DNA of 64,000 bases from Isoetes taiwanensis (lineage: Eukaryota; Streptophyta; Lycopodiopsida; Isoetales; Isoetaceae): assembly GCA_021234155.1 (NCBI GenBank), contig JAJEKV010000086.1, forward strand, positions 370,001 through 434,000. The letters are read 5' to 3'. The position numbers and the translations under genes are program-made. The notes beneath the pieces were generated by a model. The model was not told where the DNA came from. It saw only the letters and a program-made list of their open reading frames with translations, and searched no databases. Shown here one piece after another: positions 1-11,897 of this stretch (position 1 is its first letter; every line of letters starts with the position of its first letter).

Positions 1-2185
1 TAATCTATCCATCTGACGAATATAGAAACTAATATTTTAACGAATGGCACATTCGTTTCTTCTCTGAAGATGTTGTTTGCAACAACAATTCTGATGGCGC
101 TTTCATTTCTTTTTTAAGATAGTTTTTGTATTAACAATTTGGATTGTTTGTCTATAGAATATTGCATGGAATATTGCATCCCAGACACGATGCCATGATT
201 AATTAGGCACACCATTTCATTACATAGGGCACAATGAGTCCATAACATCACAATTCTGCAATCCTTTTGTGTTATAGACACTTTATGCCAACACAACATA
301 GGCATCCCCGTCACAACTCCAATATAACATTATTTGACATCTAATGGGATGTCCAAAGAGGTGGGCTAGCGGTGTCAACAGTTACTACGACAACAAATAG
401 TTTACGCCATGACAAGTTAAATAGATCAATATTGACAACATATCTCAATATTGTTCTAGAACTAACAGAGAGTCAACACAAGACAAAAGCCTCACGGGCA
501 TCTCTTAGCACAAACCAAATAGAACATGTCGGACAAAAAGCCTCTACCCGCATCTCTTAGCACAAACCAAATAGAACATGCCGCCAGTTAGTAAAACCTT
601 TATGACCGGATTAAAACTCAGCCTTTTCTACCGCTTTTTTGTTCGGAAGCTTGCAAAAACCGTGGTGCCCGCTGGAAAGAATTAAGGTCCATGATCAGCT
701 CCAAGAAGTCCAACATCGTCATACCATGGGCCAAGAGAAGGAAACAGGTAGGGTTCTCACGGAATAAAGCACAAAGCAACAACAAGTAGCATTCCCAGTT
801 TTAGGGTTACATGGAGGAGCTTCACCGCCCAATAACTCCACCATTAAGCTCTTCAAGATCAAAAGCTCAAATAAAAAACTAATGGGAGAAGCATCGAGCA
901 GATTGTCCAAATACGCCTTCAAAATGGAGTGGGTTCATGGAGTCCTGGCCATAGTGGGTCCGGCGATAATTTTAATCCGCATCACGGATCCGGCAGACCG
1001 CCAGCTTATAATCAAATCCAAGCGGTGGTAGTTCCGCAGGGCCTAAAGGCATAGATGGGTGAATTACCATGTTCGATGTGGGGATTCGCAGCCTCCCAAT
1101 AAAATGTGAGCCGGACTGGCGAAAAATATCCAAACTTTCCAAATGTGGAGCTAGGGCTACCGGTTATAGGTTTTGCAAAAAAGAGGGGTCTAAGCGATGG
1201 ATTTGGGTATCGAATTGTTTAAACCGCATTTACAGATAGAGTCGGGTGAGTCAGCCAAACCGATTTAATCACAAAAGTCTGTAGCCCCAGATACTTGCAT
1301 TTAGGTGAAGCAAAACTATTTCGTAACATGTTCTTCTAGCATGAAGCACTAGTCGGTACATCTAAGAAAAGTTCTCAAATGGGCCTTTTAGGGATCCGCT
1401 CATGCAAAAAAAAATGCAGATTCATGGTCACAAATGATTTGGCACTCGATAACAAGAATGGGAATGCCCTTCATCATGATTTGCTCAGAAGCGTAATCCA
1501 AGACCTTTGAGGTTTCTTCGTCAGGGAAGATAAATCCACCATACAAACCGCCATCCCCAAAAGCAAAAAAAAAAGACGTAAAACCGTAATTCTAGACCCC
1601 TCAAATCCGCATATTTAGAAGCACAAAATAATAACCAGAATAGTCATGCTTTGCTCGATTTGGCACGTGAACATTCTTCTTCGCTTTCATGGTTTGCTCT
1701 ATTCCATTCTAAACCCATTTTATGTCAGTTGCCTCTTTGTTTTGCTTTTTATAGTTACAAAGCTAAATTTGGTCGGAGAGCACATAAGCCACGATTTTTC
1801 CATGGTGTATTTTTTTTGCAAAAAAAAAAATGAAAGTAGAAACAAAAAATCCGGCCAAGATTCATCCATCCAAGTTTATTCATCCAAATCGAAAAAGACC
1901 CGGATTTGCAAAATAAGGAATTTTAAACTTTGCATTGAATAATCGCTAATCAAGCATCTCGTTTAGAGGGAACGCCACATATGGTGTTACATGCGGCGCC
2001 CGGCAAACTTAACCCAACACCTTGTAATTTTAAATAAGATATGACTTACAAATTGAATTGTTAGAGAGATGCCTCGCACTAACCTTAGCGATCTTACGAT
2101 ATGTCTTGCAATAACCTTTTAGGCTTGCGGTACTAGAATCCCATTCTTCCATTATCTTGCAAAAATGTTACTATCAAATTGTTCA

Positions 2186-2350
2186 AGAATAGAATAGAAT
2201 AGAATAGAATAGAATAGAATACGAGATTTTATCGTCCACTCCGAGACCAACCGCCTATGGGACCTGGCACAAAGAGAGAAAGAAAGCGATACTACTTTGA
2301 TTAAAAAAACCCCCACCAAGGGTTTTTTGGGAAAAACCTTAGTAGCAATA
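2186..2350 (-). mobile_element. LINE 3' end with (ATTCT)n tail, copy A
   Basis: Read on the minus strand, the sequence contains a hairpin-like block (GGTTTTTCCC, then AAACCC, then GGGGGTTTTT), a conserved 'GGTCCCATAGGC' block and 'GTGGACGATAAAA', and then ends in seven ATTCT units. The same 3' end occurs at 15850-15985, 22588-22820 and 35234-35395, and truncated at 39131-39265. The pentanucleotide run is therefore the 3' tail of a non-LTR element, not an independent microsatellite. Confidence 0.75.
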
Positions 2351-2699
2351 AGGATGTCGACATACCCACGCTTATATACATAATCACAAGTACACCGAGG
2401 TTACTGCCTGACAAAGTGGGGGCATAACCGAAGTCCTACAGATCCATACCCTCCCTGAGGTACGATCCCAACAAGCCTTCCATGCAGAGGCCGCGGCTTC
2501 GTGAGCTCATGCAAGGCCCGATGGGGCACAACTAATCGAGCATACCGAAATCTGATATGTTCTCAGATGCCGACATGCCGAGGGCGTGACTTTCATCCTC
2601 AATGGCCATGACAAGACCGACAGACTCGCCCTCACGTCTCCCTAATCCATCTCCCCGCGTCCCAATGTGGAGGGGTGGTGTGCACCTCGCATAATGGGA

Positions 2700-4010
2700 A
2701 GCAATCACCCCGCAAGGTCATGGGTAGATAGGGTGCGCCAGTAGTGGTGTGGCCCCCGTGAGCATGGGATTAACCCGCCGGCGATAATTTGCCACCTTTG
2801 ATGTGACAGGTACCTCGATCCCAAAGCTTGGCCATGAAGCGCATCCGCACGCTTCAAGGCGTCGCCTTCTTCCTGTATGCACCGTCCACATCCTGTGCGC
2901 TCGCGACATTCCATAGCGAACCACCGGGCTTGCTTGTCTTCCCAAACAGTTTTGAGTCGGGCCAAGGGCCTTATCGCCACCGCCAAAGCAGGTTGGGCAG
3001 CCGGGCTTCATCCATAGCCACCACCTTCCGGGAAGTAAATAATGTGACGCTCCGCCGCTGTTCTCCTAATGGAAGGGAAGCCTGTCTCCCCGAGCAAGAT
3101 CCGATATGGGACCGCGGATTTCACTCCACGTTCCCGCCAAGAAGGCCTTCTCAGACTCGCCTAGATCGCTCCAAGTGGTGAGGGATATCCCGCCCCTACA
3201 CTTCGGGCCCCATAGAGGAGGACCGCTCAACCAAGGCCCCTCGGGAACAAGTGTGTGCCCGGTGACCCCATGCATGGCCAACTCGCTTCGGATCTGTTTT
3301 TGTATTGCATACGTGGCTTTCCGTTCTCCAAAGGGATCTGTGAATCCGATGGATGCATCCCAAGCAGTGGTAGTAGAAAACTCAATGCCCAAATACTTAT
3401 AAGACTGAAGCCACCTCCACTACCTGCCCCTGGTAAGAATGAGGGAAGGCGGGGGTGCCGGGATGATACCAGCAAAGACCTTGTCTTGGCCAGTTAACTT
3501 TCATGTCGTTGAATTAAGTGCAGTGTCCAAAGCACCTGTGTGGTTGCATGTCCTCCTCAGGCGAAAGGTGTCAACATCACGAGATATATGAGTTGCTCTG
3601 ATTATGTGGTGCATCAACTGAAGCCCTTCCTCAAGGTTTCAGCCTTAGCCATTCTTCTAGTCGTCAATGTACAGTCAAGAGCCGCCGCGTGATAGGCAGT
3701 TCGGCGCACTTAATGCTACTAACAACGAAGCCCCCGACAAGCAGGAGACGAACGAGTAAGCCTCAGAGAATCAGATATAGCATTCCCCGCAAGTCGACGG
3801 GTCCCTAGTCAGTTCTAATCGTCTCCACAACTTATCCCGGTGCACTGGCCAAAGCCTTTATAACCAGCAAAGCAAGACAGATTCTCGGCGCGCCGATTCG
3901 CCATCCCTCTTATATTCGCAGAGTGAAGATATGGTCATTAGTAGAATGCTCTGGCTATCACTTGAGAGCCCGTGACTTCTAAGGTATGCGTGTGATAAAC
4001 AATGTCGCAC
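2700..4010 (-). pseudogene. LINE reverse transcriptase remnant, copy A
   Basis: This is the counterpart of the better-preserved LINE RT at 35700-37060. Recognisable pieces are the post-YADD 'GIEFSTTTAWDASIGF' region (around 3340-3392) and the C-terminal basic/Cys region (about 2705-3010). The frame is broken many times, so no continuous RT is readable. Compared with copy B, most breaks fall at CAG/CTG/CCG spots. The element is 5'-truncated, since no endonuclease domain is seen before the duplication ends. Confidence 0.6.
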
Positions 4011-4949
4011 TAAATAACCCAAGAAAGTATGTAGACAATTGCATAATTTAGATGGTTTTGTAAGCATGAAAGCATAAAATAAAGTACAATTAAGAAGACT
4101 AATTTGTTTTTGCACGCTAAAATTACAAATATATGTAAATCAAACTAACTGTAAAGGACTTCCTTTGTGAACTTCTATCTCAGGTTCTGCACGTTGGATG
4201 CAACGACCGCTCTCGCAGAAACATATATCCCAGGAAAGAAATTGAACAAACTTTAAAATAATAAATTCAGCCTTCATTGGGGTAAGTAACGCTAATAAAC
4301 ATGCTAAAATCATGTGCTTGAGGTGTGAATAAGAAGATATGAAGCAACTTGGGTGGTGTCAGTTTCATTATCGAAAAAGCTCAAAGTATGGAAAAATCAA
4401 GCTGGTAAATGCCTAAATAATCAAACCCCACCCCATGAGCTACCATGATGGAGTCACAAGATAGTAAGAGAAACATTGTCTACTACCAATCGTCTAGAGC
4501 AACGGATCGTGGCACTGGCGTGGTAAAAAGAGGGTTTCCGATTGTCATCTAGCGGTGGTTTGCTTCATGGCGAGCGTGTACATCAGCGAGGAGTTGCTGG
4601 TGTGTCCGTATCTGAAAAGTGATCCGCTAGCGTTGGATTCGTTGCAAAGGCGCGGTGGGGTCAAGCAAGGCGGCCACGGCTGGTCACGATCAAGAGTCAT
4701 TTCTCCCCAAGGATCAGCATATTCCGAGGGTGGGATAGCCAAGCGGAGCGAGGGGTAGCCTGAACTTGATAAATATTCAGGCGTCTTGAGAATCAGTGTA
4801 ATAGAGAGGGTTCCGCGTTGTCAGCGAAATGATGTAGGCACATTTGCAAGTCCATTGTGGCATTGAGATGACCATGCGTGATGACTAAGCGGTGGTGGCC
4901 GGTAATGGATACTCTTTACTTTTTGGAGAAAAGGGTCTCCCCACCAGCA

Positions 4950-5387
4950 TTTCATAGTCACACGGATCTTCACCAGCTTTCCAAACTCAAATTCCATGGG
5001 AAGCGGAGATCACCAATGTTGATGTGTAGAATAGGTGTGACGCCTGAGGTCTCAAGTGATATGGCCATTAGCCAATTTGATGTCATATAGGGCCTGAAAA
5101 GAGTTGTGTGATGCCCATTTGTTTTGGGAGTTGTCCCAGAATGAGATTGACTGCACTACCTCCATCGATTTGAACATGGTTGACTTGCTGATTTCCCACC
5201 GTTGCATGGACCCGTGGGTAGAGGGAGTATGTTCCCAACTAAAACAGTTGGGAGTGGTGGCCTGGTCCCTGAGAGCGGGGCGAGTTTTAAAATGGTTGCC
5301 AAGCTTAAAAGGAATTTTGATCTTGGCAAGCTCCTCTTGAGTTCGAAAGAGGTACATGAGAAAAAAGGATCTAGCCGGGTTCCACAC
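4950..5387 (-). pseudogene. Ty3-type retropepsin remnant
   Basis: On the minus strand the reading 'VQIDGGSAVNLILGQLPKQM' (near 5190-5130) fits the aspartic protease of Ty3/gypsy elements with a DGGSA active-site loop. It is followed by 'TPILHINIGDLRFPMEFEF', the usual second half of the retropepsin fold. Stops and a frame change interrupt it. It lies directly downstream of the gag remnant at 5710-7394 in the same orientation, as expected for a gag-PR order. RT is missing because the duplicated block begins at about 4500. Confidence 0.55.
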
Positions 5388-5709
5388 AGTGGTCGCGGGA
5401 GTCGCGTGGCGGAAGCAAAACTTCTTTGAGTAAAGTCAACCTAAACTGCTATATTGGGATATGTCCGAGGCGTGGAGGTTGAGATGTTGAAGGTGGATCG
5501 TGTCTTTGTTGTTGAGCTCGGTGGTGGCATGAACATTTGCCAATGTGGCCTTCACCGTTTTTGCATGAGATTCAAAATGCTTTGGGCGAACTTTGGGGCA
5601 TGACATTTTGGCATGAGCTTTTTAAGTCAGTGCAAAGTGAACCTTTTTTCGTCCTCATGAGGAAGGGTGTCAACCGCAGCAAAGGCGGGTTCGTGTCCTT
5701 GAATAATAG

Positions 5710-7394
5710 TCAAGGGGCGTGATGCCTTGGTCTGAAGCGTGAAACCAGACCAACCCAATTTGACTGGGGAGGGATTAAGTGCCCGAAAAATTTCCTCTTG
5801 GGCTTCGTTGATCCAAATGAGGTTGATTTACCGGAGCTGGTTGATAAGCGTGATTGCTTTGGCCTTGGGGCTTCTTGAGAACTGTCGCGGCCTTGTTTGC
5901 CATTAGCAAGCCGAGTTGGTAAGTCGCCGTGAGGCGGACCGATGTGGTCCGGATTTTGTGCCGGAAAATTTGGACCTGAACTTGTGGAAGTTGAGGGCAC
6001 GCCGTGGTGGTATGACCCCATTCTTGACGCCGATAGCACCGAGCTTTAGAAGGATCAAAAGGAGGGGACGTTGGTTGGATCCCCCTCCCGGTTGGTCCCG
6101 ATTCAGCGATAGAGTTGCGGGGCTGCACCTGAAGAGGTGGTCAGCCGATAGTCACGTTTGGGGACCGGCGGTGTGGTTTGTACTTTGATAAACCATTTTG
6201 TTTGGAATCGGTTATTGGGATGAGTGCGAGTGCACTCTTCCTCGTGGCATGATTGCACATGTTGCATCGCTTTGCAATGAGGCGGGCCATTGGTGGAGTT
6301 GCACTCATTGGCCAAATGGCCTTTGATATTTGCAAATATGGCACAGTTTTGGACCGCTACTGGGTGGATTAGCGTGTGTTGAGGTACGACCGTTTATGTG
6401 GAACCATGACCGAGGTGGAATGAGCGGGAGCTCTTGAAGAGCCATGCCTGGGGAGGAAACATTGACCTGAGTGATTGACAAGGTCGATAGCCCGCTCCAA
6501 AGTTTTGGGCGCATTTGATTCATCATGAGTCGAATAAAGGGAGGAAGTCCTTGGAGAAACCAGACCAAAATACCGCTCGCGGTAGGTACTCCTTGAGCCT
6601 TCGAGGCGGGAATGTGAAGTCGATCCGCAAAAATCCCCGCGTACTCAAGGGCTCTTGTTGAAGTTCATTGAGTTGCTTGAGATGAAGTTGATCATCATCC
6701 GTGGTCCCTGCGAATGAGACGCAAGCAATGCGCATTTCGGACCGATCTTGTTTCCAATGGCTTTTGTTGGACGCAAGCCATTGATGATGGAAGAACGCAA
6801 AGTGGTGGAAAAAGATGTATGAAATTTCAGTTGAGGGGTTGCGCTGCCCATTTAGGGGAGCTAGAGCCTCAAATTCTTCCATGTGGGCCCGGAGCACTTT
6901 GGTCTAAAACGGTTTGCCTTTCGTGGTTGCCAAAGGTGGGATAAGTGCCGTTTTAGTCCGAAGGTAGATGGGAAAGCCGGGCTGGACCGGAACAGATAGT
7001 GAGAATATTGAGGTTGAGGTGGATTTGGCACAGGCCCCGACCGGACCTCGGCGAAGGGGTGACCGCGGTTGAGAAACCGGCAGTCGGAGCATTGGTTTTG
7101 AGATCCGTAAGGTTGTAAAATGAAGAGCAAAGGGGAAACGTGGGGGAAAGGATATTCAGGCCCCGGCGCAAAGGAGACATGTGGATAGCCGCCACCCACC
7201 CCGTGGGAGATGATGGTTGCGGCTGAAGTGGGCGTGATGGCCCGGGCAAGAATGATGGATGTAGGCATGTTCGCGGGTATGAAAAGTACGGTTGAGAAGG
7301 TTGAGCCAGATAAGGCTCCTGGAGCAATGATGAGGGGACCGAGGTTGTGAGCAATGTTTGCACGCCAGCGGGAACCTGGGCACGAGATCGACAC
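5710..7394 (-). pseudogene. Ty3/gypsy-type gag remnant with zinc knuckles
   Basis: Several overlapping minus-strand frames together resemble a Ty3-type Gag. An N-terminal Pro-rich segment (7394-6900) is followed by a capsid-like segment with 'GLPPFIRLMMNQMRPKTLERA' split over two frames (near 6560-6470). A CCHC knuckle follows, split by a frame change (CHICKYQ then HLANEC, near 6345-6310), then a second degenerate knuckle 'CYRRQEWGHTTTAC' (about 6040-5990) in which the second Cys reads Arg. No single frame covers the gene, so it is dead or badly called. It could instead be a LINE ORF1, but the adjacent DGGSA protease favours Ty3. Confidence 0.55.
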
Positions 7395-8340
7395 GCGAGG
7401 GGTGGGTGGCGACCGAGCCCCTAGACCTAAGATGGCCTCCCTATGTCATCATAAAGGCAGATCCATACATGTCGCGAATCCGTTTCCCCGACGCCGATGG
7501 CGCCTGCCAGGATGCCGTCTCGAGAAAGGAGTTCTCCTCGGGTGAAATTAAGTAATAACACGACATGGCTGATAAGAAAGTAGGAGAAAATCATCCCCGC
7601 CGCACAGCAGTTTGGGGGTCTCGGTTCTGGGAACTCCTCGAAGACCCTGTGGAGACCCGTGGATCCTAGAGAGTCCGGGACTATGTCACGGATTTTCTTT
7701 AAAGAGAAGAAAAAGAAGAGAACTGAGAACAAATGAAAGAAAGATGATAAGCTTCCTTGATATCAATGATGAAAATACATGAGCTCTCGCAATAGAGAGA
7801 AAACCGAAAAGGAGACAAGACTCAAAAACTCATCTCTAAACTTATGAGCTAACTCTACTCATATATATAGTACAATGGCCTTGGGCCCAATATAGACACT
7901 CGACCGATCTCGCGTGCCCGACTCACGAAGGAGGCCCCGATTCACCGAGGAATGTTGGCGATGCCTCTTGAAGTGCCTAGAATCACGCCGACGCCGATCG
8001 CGGGGCGGATGTGCCGCCACTTGTCCGAAGCTTGAAACCTTTGACGGGAGCCAAAGGCTTTGATCGGTGGGTCCGCTAGTCTTACGTGGGAGGCTTGGAT
8101 GTCTGACCCGTGGTTGACTGAGGATCTTTGAGCTTGACCTGGTCTGACGTATGCATGAATAGTCCTGTACCAGGAGGCACAGGACTAACACTTGTTCAGT
8201 TTTATCCAGAACTTTTTTTGTGCCTGACAATCTTCAGTTTTCATTTCACAACTTGCAATGGTTAGAAGAGAACACATTCTATAAAAAAGGAACATTATGT
8301 TAAATAATATTGCATGAATTTTATCAACCAAGCTGAAAGG
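7395..8340. other. No gene; possible LTR/leader of the gag element
   Basis: No coding signal is recognised. The position just upstream (minus strand) of the gag remnant and a TATA-like run 'catatatatagtac' near 7860 are compatible with a decayed LTR or leader, but no paired LTR, TG..CA ends or primer-binding site could be fixed. Confidence 0.25.
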
Positions 8341-8352
8341 TTAATAACTTAC

Positions 8353-8664
8353 CCAGGGTCATACACATGACAAGCTAGAGTTGTCCACCCACTTATTCGT
8401 TTTACATGGTCAAAATGCACCCATGACATACCTAAGTCTCCACCTGGACGCATTCGGTTCACTAAATCAACACCAGAACCTGGGCCAGTTGAAGCCATCT
8501 TAAAGATATAACACCTCTCTGTCTCATCCACATGTAATTGATGTGGGAATTTAGAACCCCAAAAAAACTGAAACATGCAATGTTTTTTCAAGAATATAAT
8601 CTTTTGATAATCATCTGATCCAATGGTACCATTGTCTCTACATTTGTCTACCCACCTTCTTAAC
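8353..8664 (-). CDS. Internal exon of an unrecognised, probably transposon-derived gene
   Basis: A 312-nt open segment is bounded by a good acceptor (tttcag, minus strand, just above 8664) and a strong donor (GTAAGT beginning at 8352). It encodes about 103 residues with well-composed protein sequence, including 'QFFWGSKFPHQLHVDE', 'MASTGPGSGVDLV' and 'VKRISGWTTLACHVYDPG'. I do not recognise the family. The style (conserved FWGS and WTTLACHVYD blocks beside repeats) suggests a repeated gene family tied to mobile elements, which is inference. A further exon may end at a donor near 8751-8757, but its frame does not join cleanly. No start or stop codon is visible, so this is a fragment. Confidence 0.45.
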
Positions 8665-8699
8665 CTGAAAGCAAATCAATTACATCAATAACATAATTC

Positions 8700-9140
8700 C
8701 AGATATAATGAAGGAAAGAAATAGTGGTATTTTCAAATACCTGGATTGGTTACATAGAGATTAGTTCTTTTAAGCCATCTGCGGTCACCTTGAGGGAGGA
8801 GATGTCAGAGTGAACTTCAGTTTGGAGTTATCTATATATGTTGTTGTTATGCATGAACTTCAAGTGCTTGATATGATAAGAACATCTTGTATACGATTAT
8901 ATATCAATGGAAGTTTTGTATTGATATGTCTAATTATCTCGTAAATAAGTTTGTTTATGAATTGTTCCGTGTGACGACCTATGCCAACGGGGCTGTGTCT
9001 GTCTCAGTTGATATCAGAACGATAGTTTTTGACATCTTTCAGGCTGTGGGAATGAGGAGATAAGAATTTAATGAATTCTATTATAAAGTAGGATGGTTTG
9101 GTGTAGGAATAATCGTTTTCTTCCTTTTCAAGGTGAGTAA
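8700..9140. other. No recognisable gene
   Basis: AT-rich sequence between the isolated exon and the gag remnant. Apart from the possible short upstream exon piece near 8757-8800, nothing supportable is seen. Confidence 0.4.
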
Positions 9141-9144
9141 CAGG

Positions 9145-9845
9145 ATGCTTGGAAATGAGAATAACAATTTAGGAGTTGGGGATAGCAGCAATGCTCCTAG
9201 TATAACTAAACAGATTTTGGTAGCTATGCAACAACAGGTAGCCACTATGCAATAGCAGATTGCCAAGAAGGAAGATGGCCTTGATGAAGGCAATAAGATT
9301 TTAAAGCAACTTAAAAGGAAAACTTTTAGTGGTAAGGATACCATATGTGAGGATGTTGATGCTTGGCCACATGGAATTGAATTCTATTTTGAAGTAAAGA
9401 AAATTCGGAAGTTGTTGAAGGCAACTATTGCTGATATGCTGTTGACTGGACCTGCCAAGATGTGGTGGGATGAGTATGAGAAAGATAGTCTTTTGGTTCG
9501 AAACCAAATTACATGGAGTACATTTAAAGATGCATATAAACTCCATGTTATTTGTCTGCTGGCTTTGAATTAGAGCAGATGAATAAACTTTATTATCTGT
9601 TCAAGAGGACATCGTGGATGGATATACCAATAAGTCCAGGGCATTACAGCCATATGGACCCACTATGATAGCGGCACATTTAGCTGATAAGTTTATTTGT
9701 GTGTTGAAGCCAACGCTGACTTTATTAGTAGGAGGAATGACGTGTTCTAGTTTGGAGGAAGCTATAAGAGTCCCTAAGTTTAAAGAACAAGTCAGGATAG
9801 GATTAAGGAAAGTCAGAAAGAAGCATCCAAACTCTAAAAATCAGT
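9145..9845 (+). pseudogene. Ty3-type gag remnant
   Basis: Starting at an ATG (9145), the reading gives a Gln-rich N-terminus, an in-frame TAG at 9253, then a capsid core: 'FSGKDTICEDVDAWPHGIEF', 'LTGPAKMWWDEYEKD' and 'ITWSTFKDAYKLH'. This is the usual Retrotrans_gag pattern (an L-G-A-WW block followed by W..F). After a frame break it continues with 'GYTNKSRALQPYGP' and 'GGMTCSSLEEAIRVPKF', the F..GL..A end of the capsid domain. Stops and frame changes make it non-functional. The downstream protease relic at 11440-11897 is probably from the same element, separated by later insertions. Confidence 0.7.
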
Positions 9846-9855
9846 AAAGGAAAAT

Positions 9856-10400
9856 CCTCATAAGGAGGACGGGAGGGAGAGAGGGAGAGAGAGAAATGAA
9901 ATGGAATGAAACATTTATTACGTTTTGTTGAGACCTATCAGGTCTATACGACGAAGATATTTACAAATAACATATTTATTTATATCACGTCCCCCTCTCA
10001 TATTCCTCACTATCATACTGTTCTACATCAGTTACATCATCATTATTTAGTATCTCCTCTTCCTCTTCCTCGTTATTCGATCCAATTTTTATATTTTCTA
10101 CAGACATTGCTTTCAAACATAAACCCCCCTTTTTTTTCATTACTTCATGTATATAAACACTCACTTGACTCACAGGAAGTTCAAACAGTTCAATTAGCAA
10201 TGTAGCATGTATTTTGTATCTGCTTATGATGCCTTCATATCTAACGCATATAGTTAGGGTATGTGCTTCATTCTCAATCAACCTACCTGAGCATAGGTCA
10301 CATATCCGTTGTGCTCTTTCAACCCTTCTCCAACGTCATGTTTCAATCTTCAAATAATGAGGGCTCAATCTTAGACCGCGCCATAGGTTGAAAAGTCTTG
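9856..10400 (-). pseudogene. 3' end of a second LINE: ORF2 C-terminus and tail
   Basis: On the minus strand a reading from about 10400 gives 'HYLKIET*RWRRVERAQRIC' followed by 'DLCSGRLIENEAHTLTICVR'. This is the C-terminal CCHC-like region typical of plant LINE ORF2 proteins (C..C....E.H.L..C). The ORF then ends in an unusually acidic tail with a run of six Glu and scattered Asp, with its stop at 9985. After the stop comes an AT-rich 3' UTR and a tail built of ATTCC/ATTTC pentamers grading into CT-rich repeats (about 9856-9905). The element sits inside the gag relic, so it is a younger insertion. Confidence 0.55.
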
Positions 10401-10766
10401 GGGATCAGAGGTAGTCACGGTGCATAGCCAAAGGGGCTACTCCCGGGTTGCATCTCCCCAAATTCCGATGAGGCAGGAGGGCCCACTGCCTCCAGAGGCA
10501 TGCATGCCCATTACAGGCGGCTAGAGAGCCACACTGCTCGTCTACGACTTGAACCCACTAAGGTGACGCATCACCTAGGAGATGTCGAGCCCATACCTTG
10601 CCCACATGCAGTGGCAAACTATCAGGCCTAGCCCACAATGTTCTCCAACCATCGCTGCGCACAAGAGGGATCAACTGCAATGGGACATGTCCTCTTTATA
10701 TGCCAGTCTGGCCCCCCCACCCACAGCCAGGCGGGCTCTTATGCACAGGAACACATTAATTGAGAA
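10389..10766 (-). repeat. Left arm of ~375-bp inverted repeat
   Basis: The reverse complement of this segment matches 12184-12558. Shared blocks include 'GGGCAAGGTATGGGCTC', a near-palindrome 'GGTGATG(Y)GTCACC', 'GGGGTTCAAGTC' and 'GGAGTAGCCCCTTTGGCTA'. The GGTTCAAGTC block resembles a tRNA/SINE B box, but no convincing A box is present. The arms are diverged and include indels. Function and family are unknown. Confidence 0.7.
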
Positions 10767-11055
10767 TTAATGAGGCTATCTAGGTACATCATCTACCAAG
10801 GCTATCAGGGTCTCTATCCCCCTTCCCAATACACAGGAGTGCGTATAGAAATAGAACGTCATCATCCATAGAACTGAAATATAGAATAACACGCAAAGAG
10901 TACACTGGAAATACTTGATAGATAAGAGCAGAATACAAGGACTTGAGCTAGAAGGCTCAAGACTGACATTGAAATCAGATTGGGTTAGGAATGTTTCAAA
11001 TCCTCCTGGAAATCAGTACACACATGAAAAAGATGCAAGGTAATATCCTCAAAGG

Positions 11056-11190
11056 AATATAGGTAGCTCAGTTGGCAAAGGTATGTGGCTTGTAACTAGA
11101 GAGTTGAAAGTTTGAACCCGCTCGTGCAACTACCATTTCGTATTCGTGTGATGACCATCTTTGTACTATACCCATATGGTCATCACATGA
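11056..11190 (+). mobile_element. tRNA-derived SINE with hairpin tail, copy 1
   Basis: Contains an A-box-like 'TAGCTCAGTTGG' and a B-box-like 'AGTTTGAACCC' about 45 nt apart, as in tRNA-promoter SINEs. It is followed by 'GTGCAACTACC' and a tail whose ends pair perfectly: GTGATGACCAT (11148-11158) with ATGGTCATCAC (11176-11186). A second copy with the same order lies inverted at 23100-23290. Acceptor-stem pairing and anticodon context are not tRNA-like enough for a functional tRNA gene. It is inserted within the Ty3-type gag/PR remnant. Confidence 0.6.
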
Positions 11191-11439
11191 ACCAGGAGGA
11201 AGGGAAACATTGTCACCCAAAAGGATTATGTTTCTTTTAAAAAGAGGCTGGTCCCTGAAAAATGGAGAATCATGAGTAATGTAGGATAGTAGGCTGCTGG
11301 GATTAATGAGTTTGATAAAAATGCCGCTTATGGGAACCGTGGAAACCATCCACAAGCTAGTGGTTGGAATTCAGAAAATTAAAATAGAGAGCAGCCAGTA
11401 CACAGTGTGGGTGGTTTGCAAAATGCTCGTACTGAGGAG

Positions 11440-11897
11440 ACATCTGAATGGCACAAGCTATTACTCTTGAGAAAGCAAAAGAAGGACTAGATATACATGC
11501 TTATGCTATTGGTGGAGATCCTCCAAAATATCTTGCTAGTGGCGTTATCCATCTTCTAAGTAACTTGCCTTCAAATTCAGTTTCATTTTCTGATTGACAG
11601 TATATGCACAATTTTATTTCACCTAGATTGGTTGATCAGTTGGGATTGCATGTGATTGCGCGACATCCTAGATCTGTAGAACTAGCAGATGGTGTGATTA
11701 AGATGCCAAATGATTTTGTTCCTTGGCTAAAATTTGAACTCTGTGGGTTAGTGTTCTGTGCTAATTTTGTAGTACTTGATTTGGATAAATATGGCTTAAT
11801 TCTGGAAATGTCATGGTTTAAAGTCATAGATGCTTATATAGATTATAAGGAAAGGCTATCCTTTGCATATTGTCAAATGACTCATTTAAGAGATTGA
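11440..11897 (+). pseudogene. Ty3-type retropepsin remnant (active site destroyed)
   Basis: The reading 'HNFISPRLVDQLGL' followed by 'VFCANFVVLDLDKYGLILEM' and 'IDYKERLSF' is the classic Ty3 protease pattern (DSG..HNFI......VLd.d.yglIlGm.WL....ID...). Directly before HNFIS the expected Asp-Ser-Gly reads as Asp-stop (gat tga), and the flap Gly-Met reads Glu-Met. The gene is dead. It probably belongs to the same element as the gag remnant at 9145-9845. Confidence 0.65.

Larger units (their letters stand above)
1..4500. repeat. Large direct duplication, copy A
   Basis: This stretch matches 33032-37590 almost collinearly in the same orientation. Long AT-rich runs are identical, while CTG/CAG/CCG-containing spots differ by small indels and scrambles. 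The match begins at the window edge, so the unit may extend further left, and it ends abruptly near 4500, where the two copies go into unrelated sequence. Both copies contain a short tandem repeat of about 50 bp (near 483-580 here), a LINE 3' region and LINE reverse-transcriptase remains on the minus strand. No host gene is recognisable outside the LINE part. Confidence 0.9.

Noticed and set aside
5710-7394. Reading this region as a LINE ORF1 upstream of the copy A LINE
   Set aside because: The capsid-like pattern, two knuckles and the adjacent DGGSA protease fit Ty3 gag-PR better. The region is also absent beside copy B, so it is not part of the duplicated LINE.
11064-11140. A functional tRNA gene
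   Set aside because: A and B boxes are present, but acceptor-stem pairing and a proper anticodon arm are not, and a related copy with the same non-tRNA tail exists at 23100-23290.
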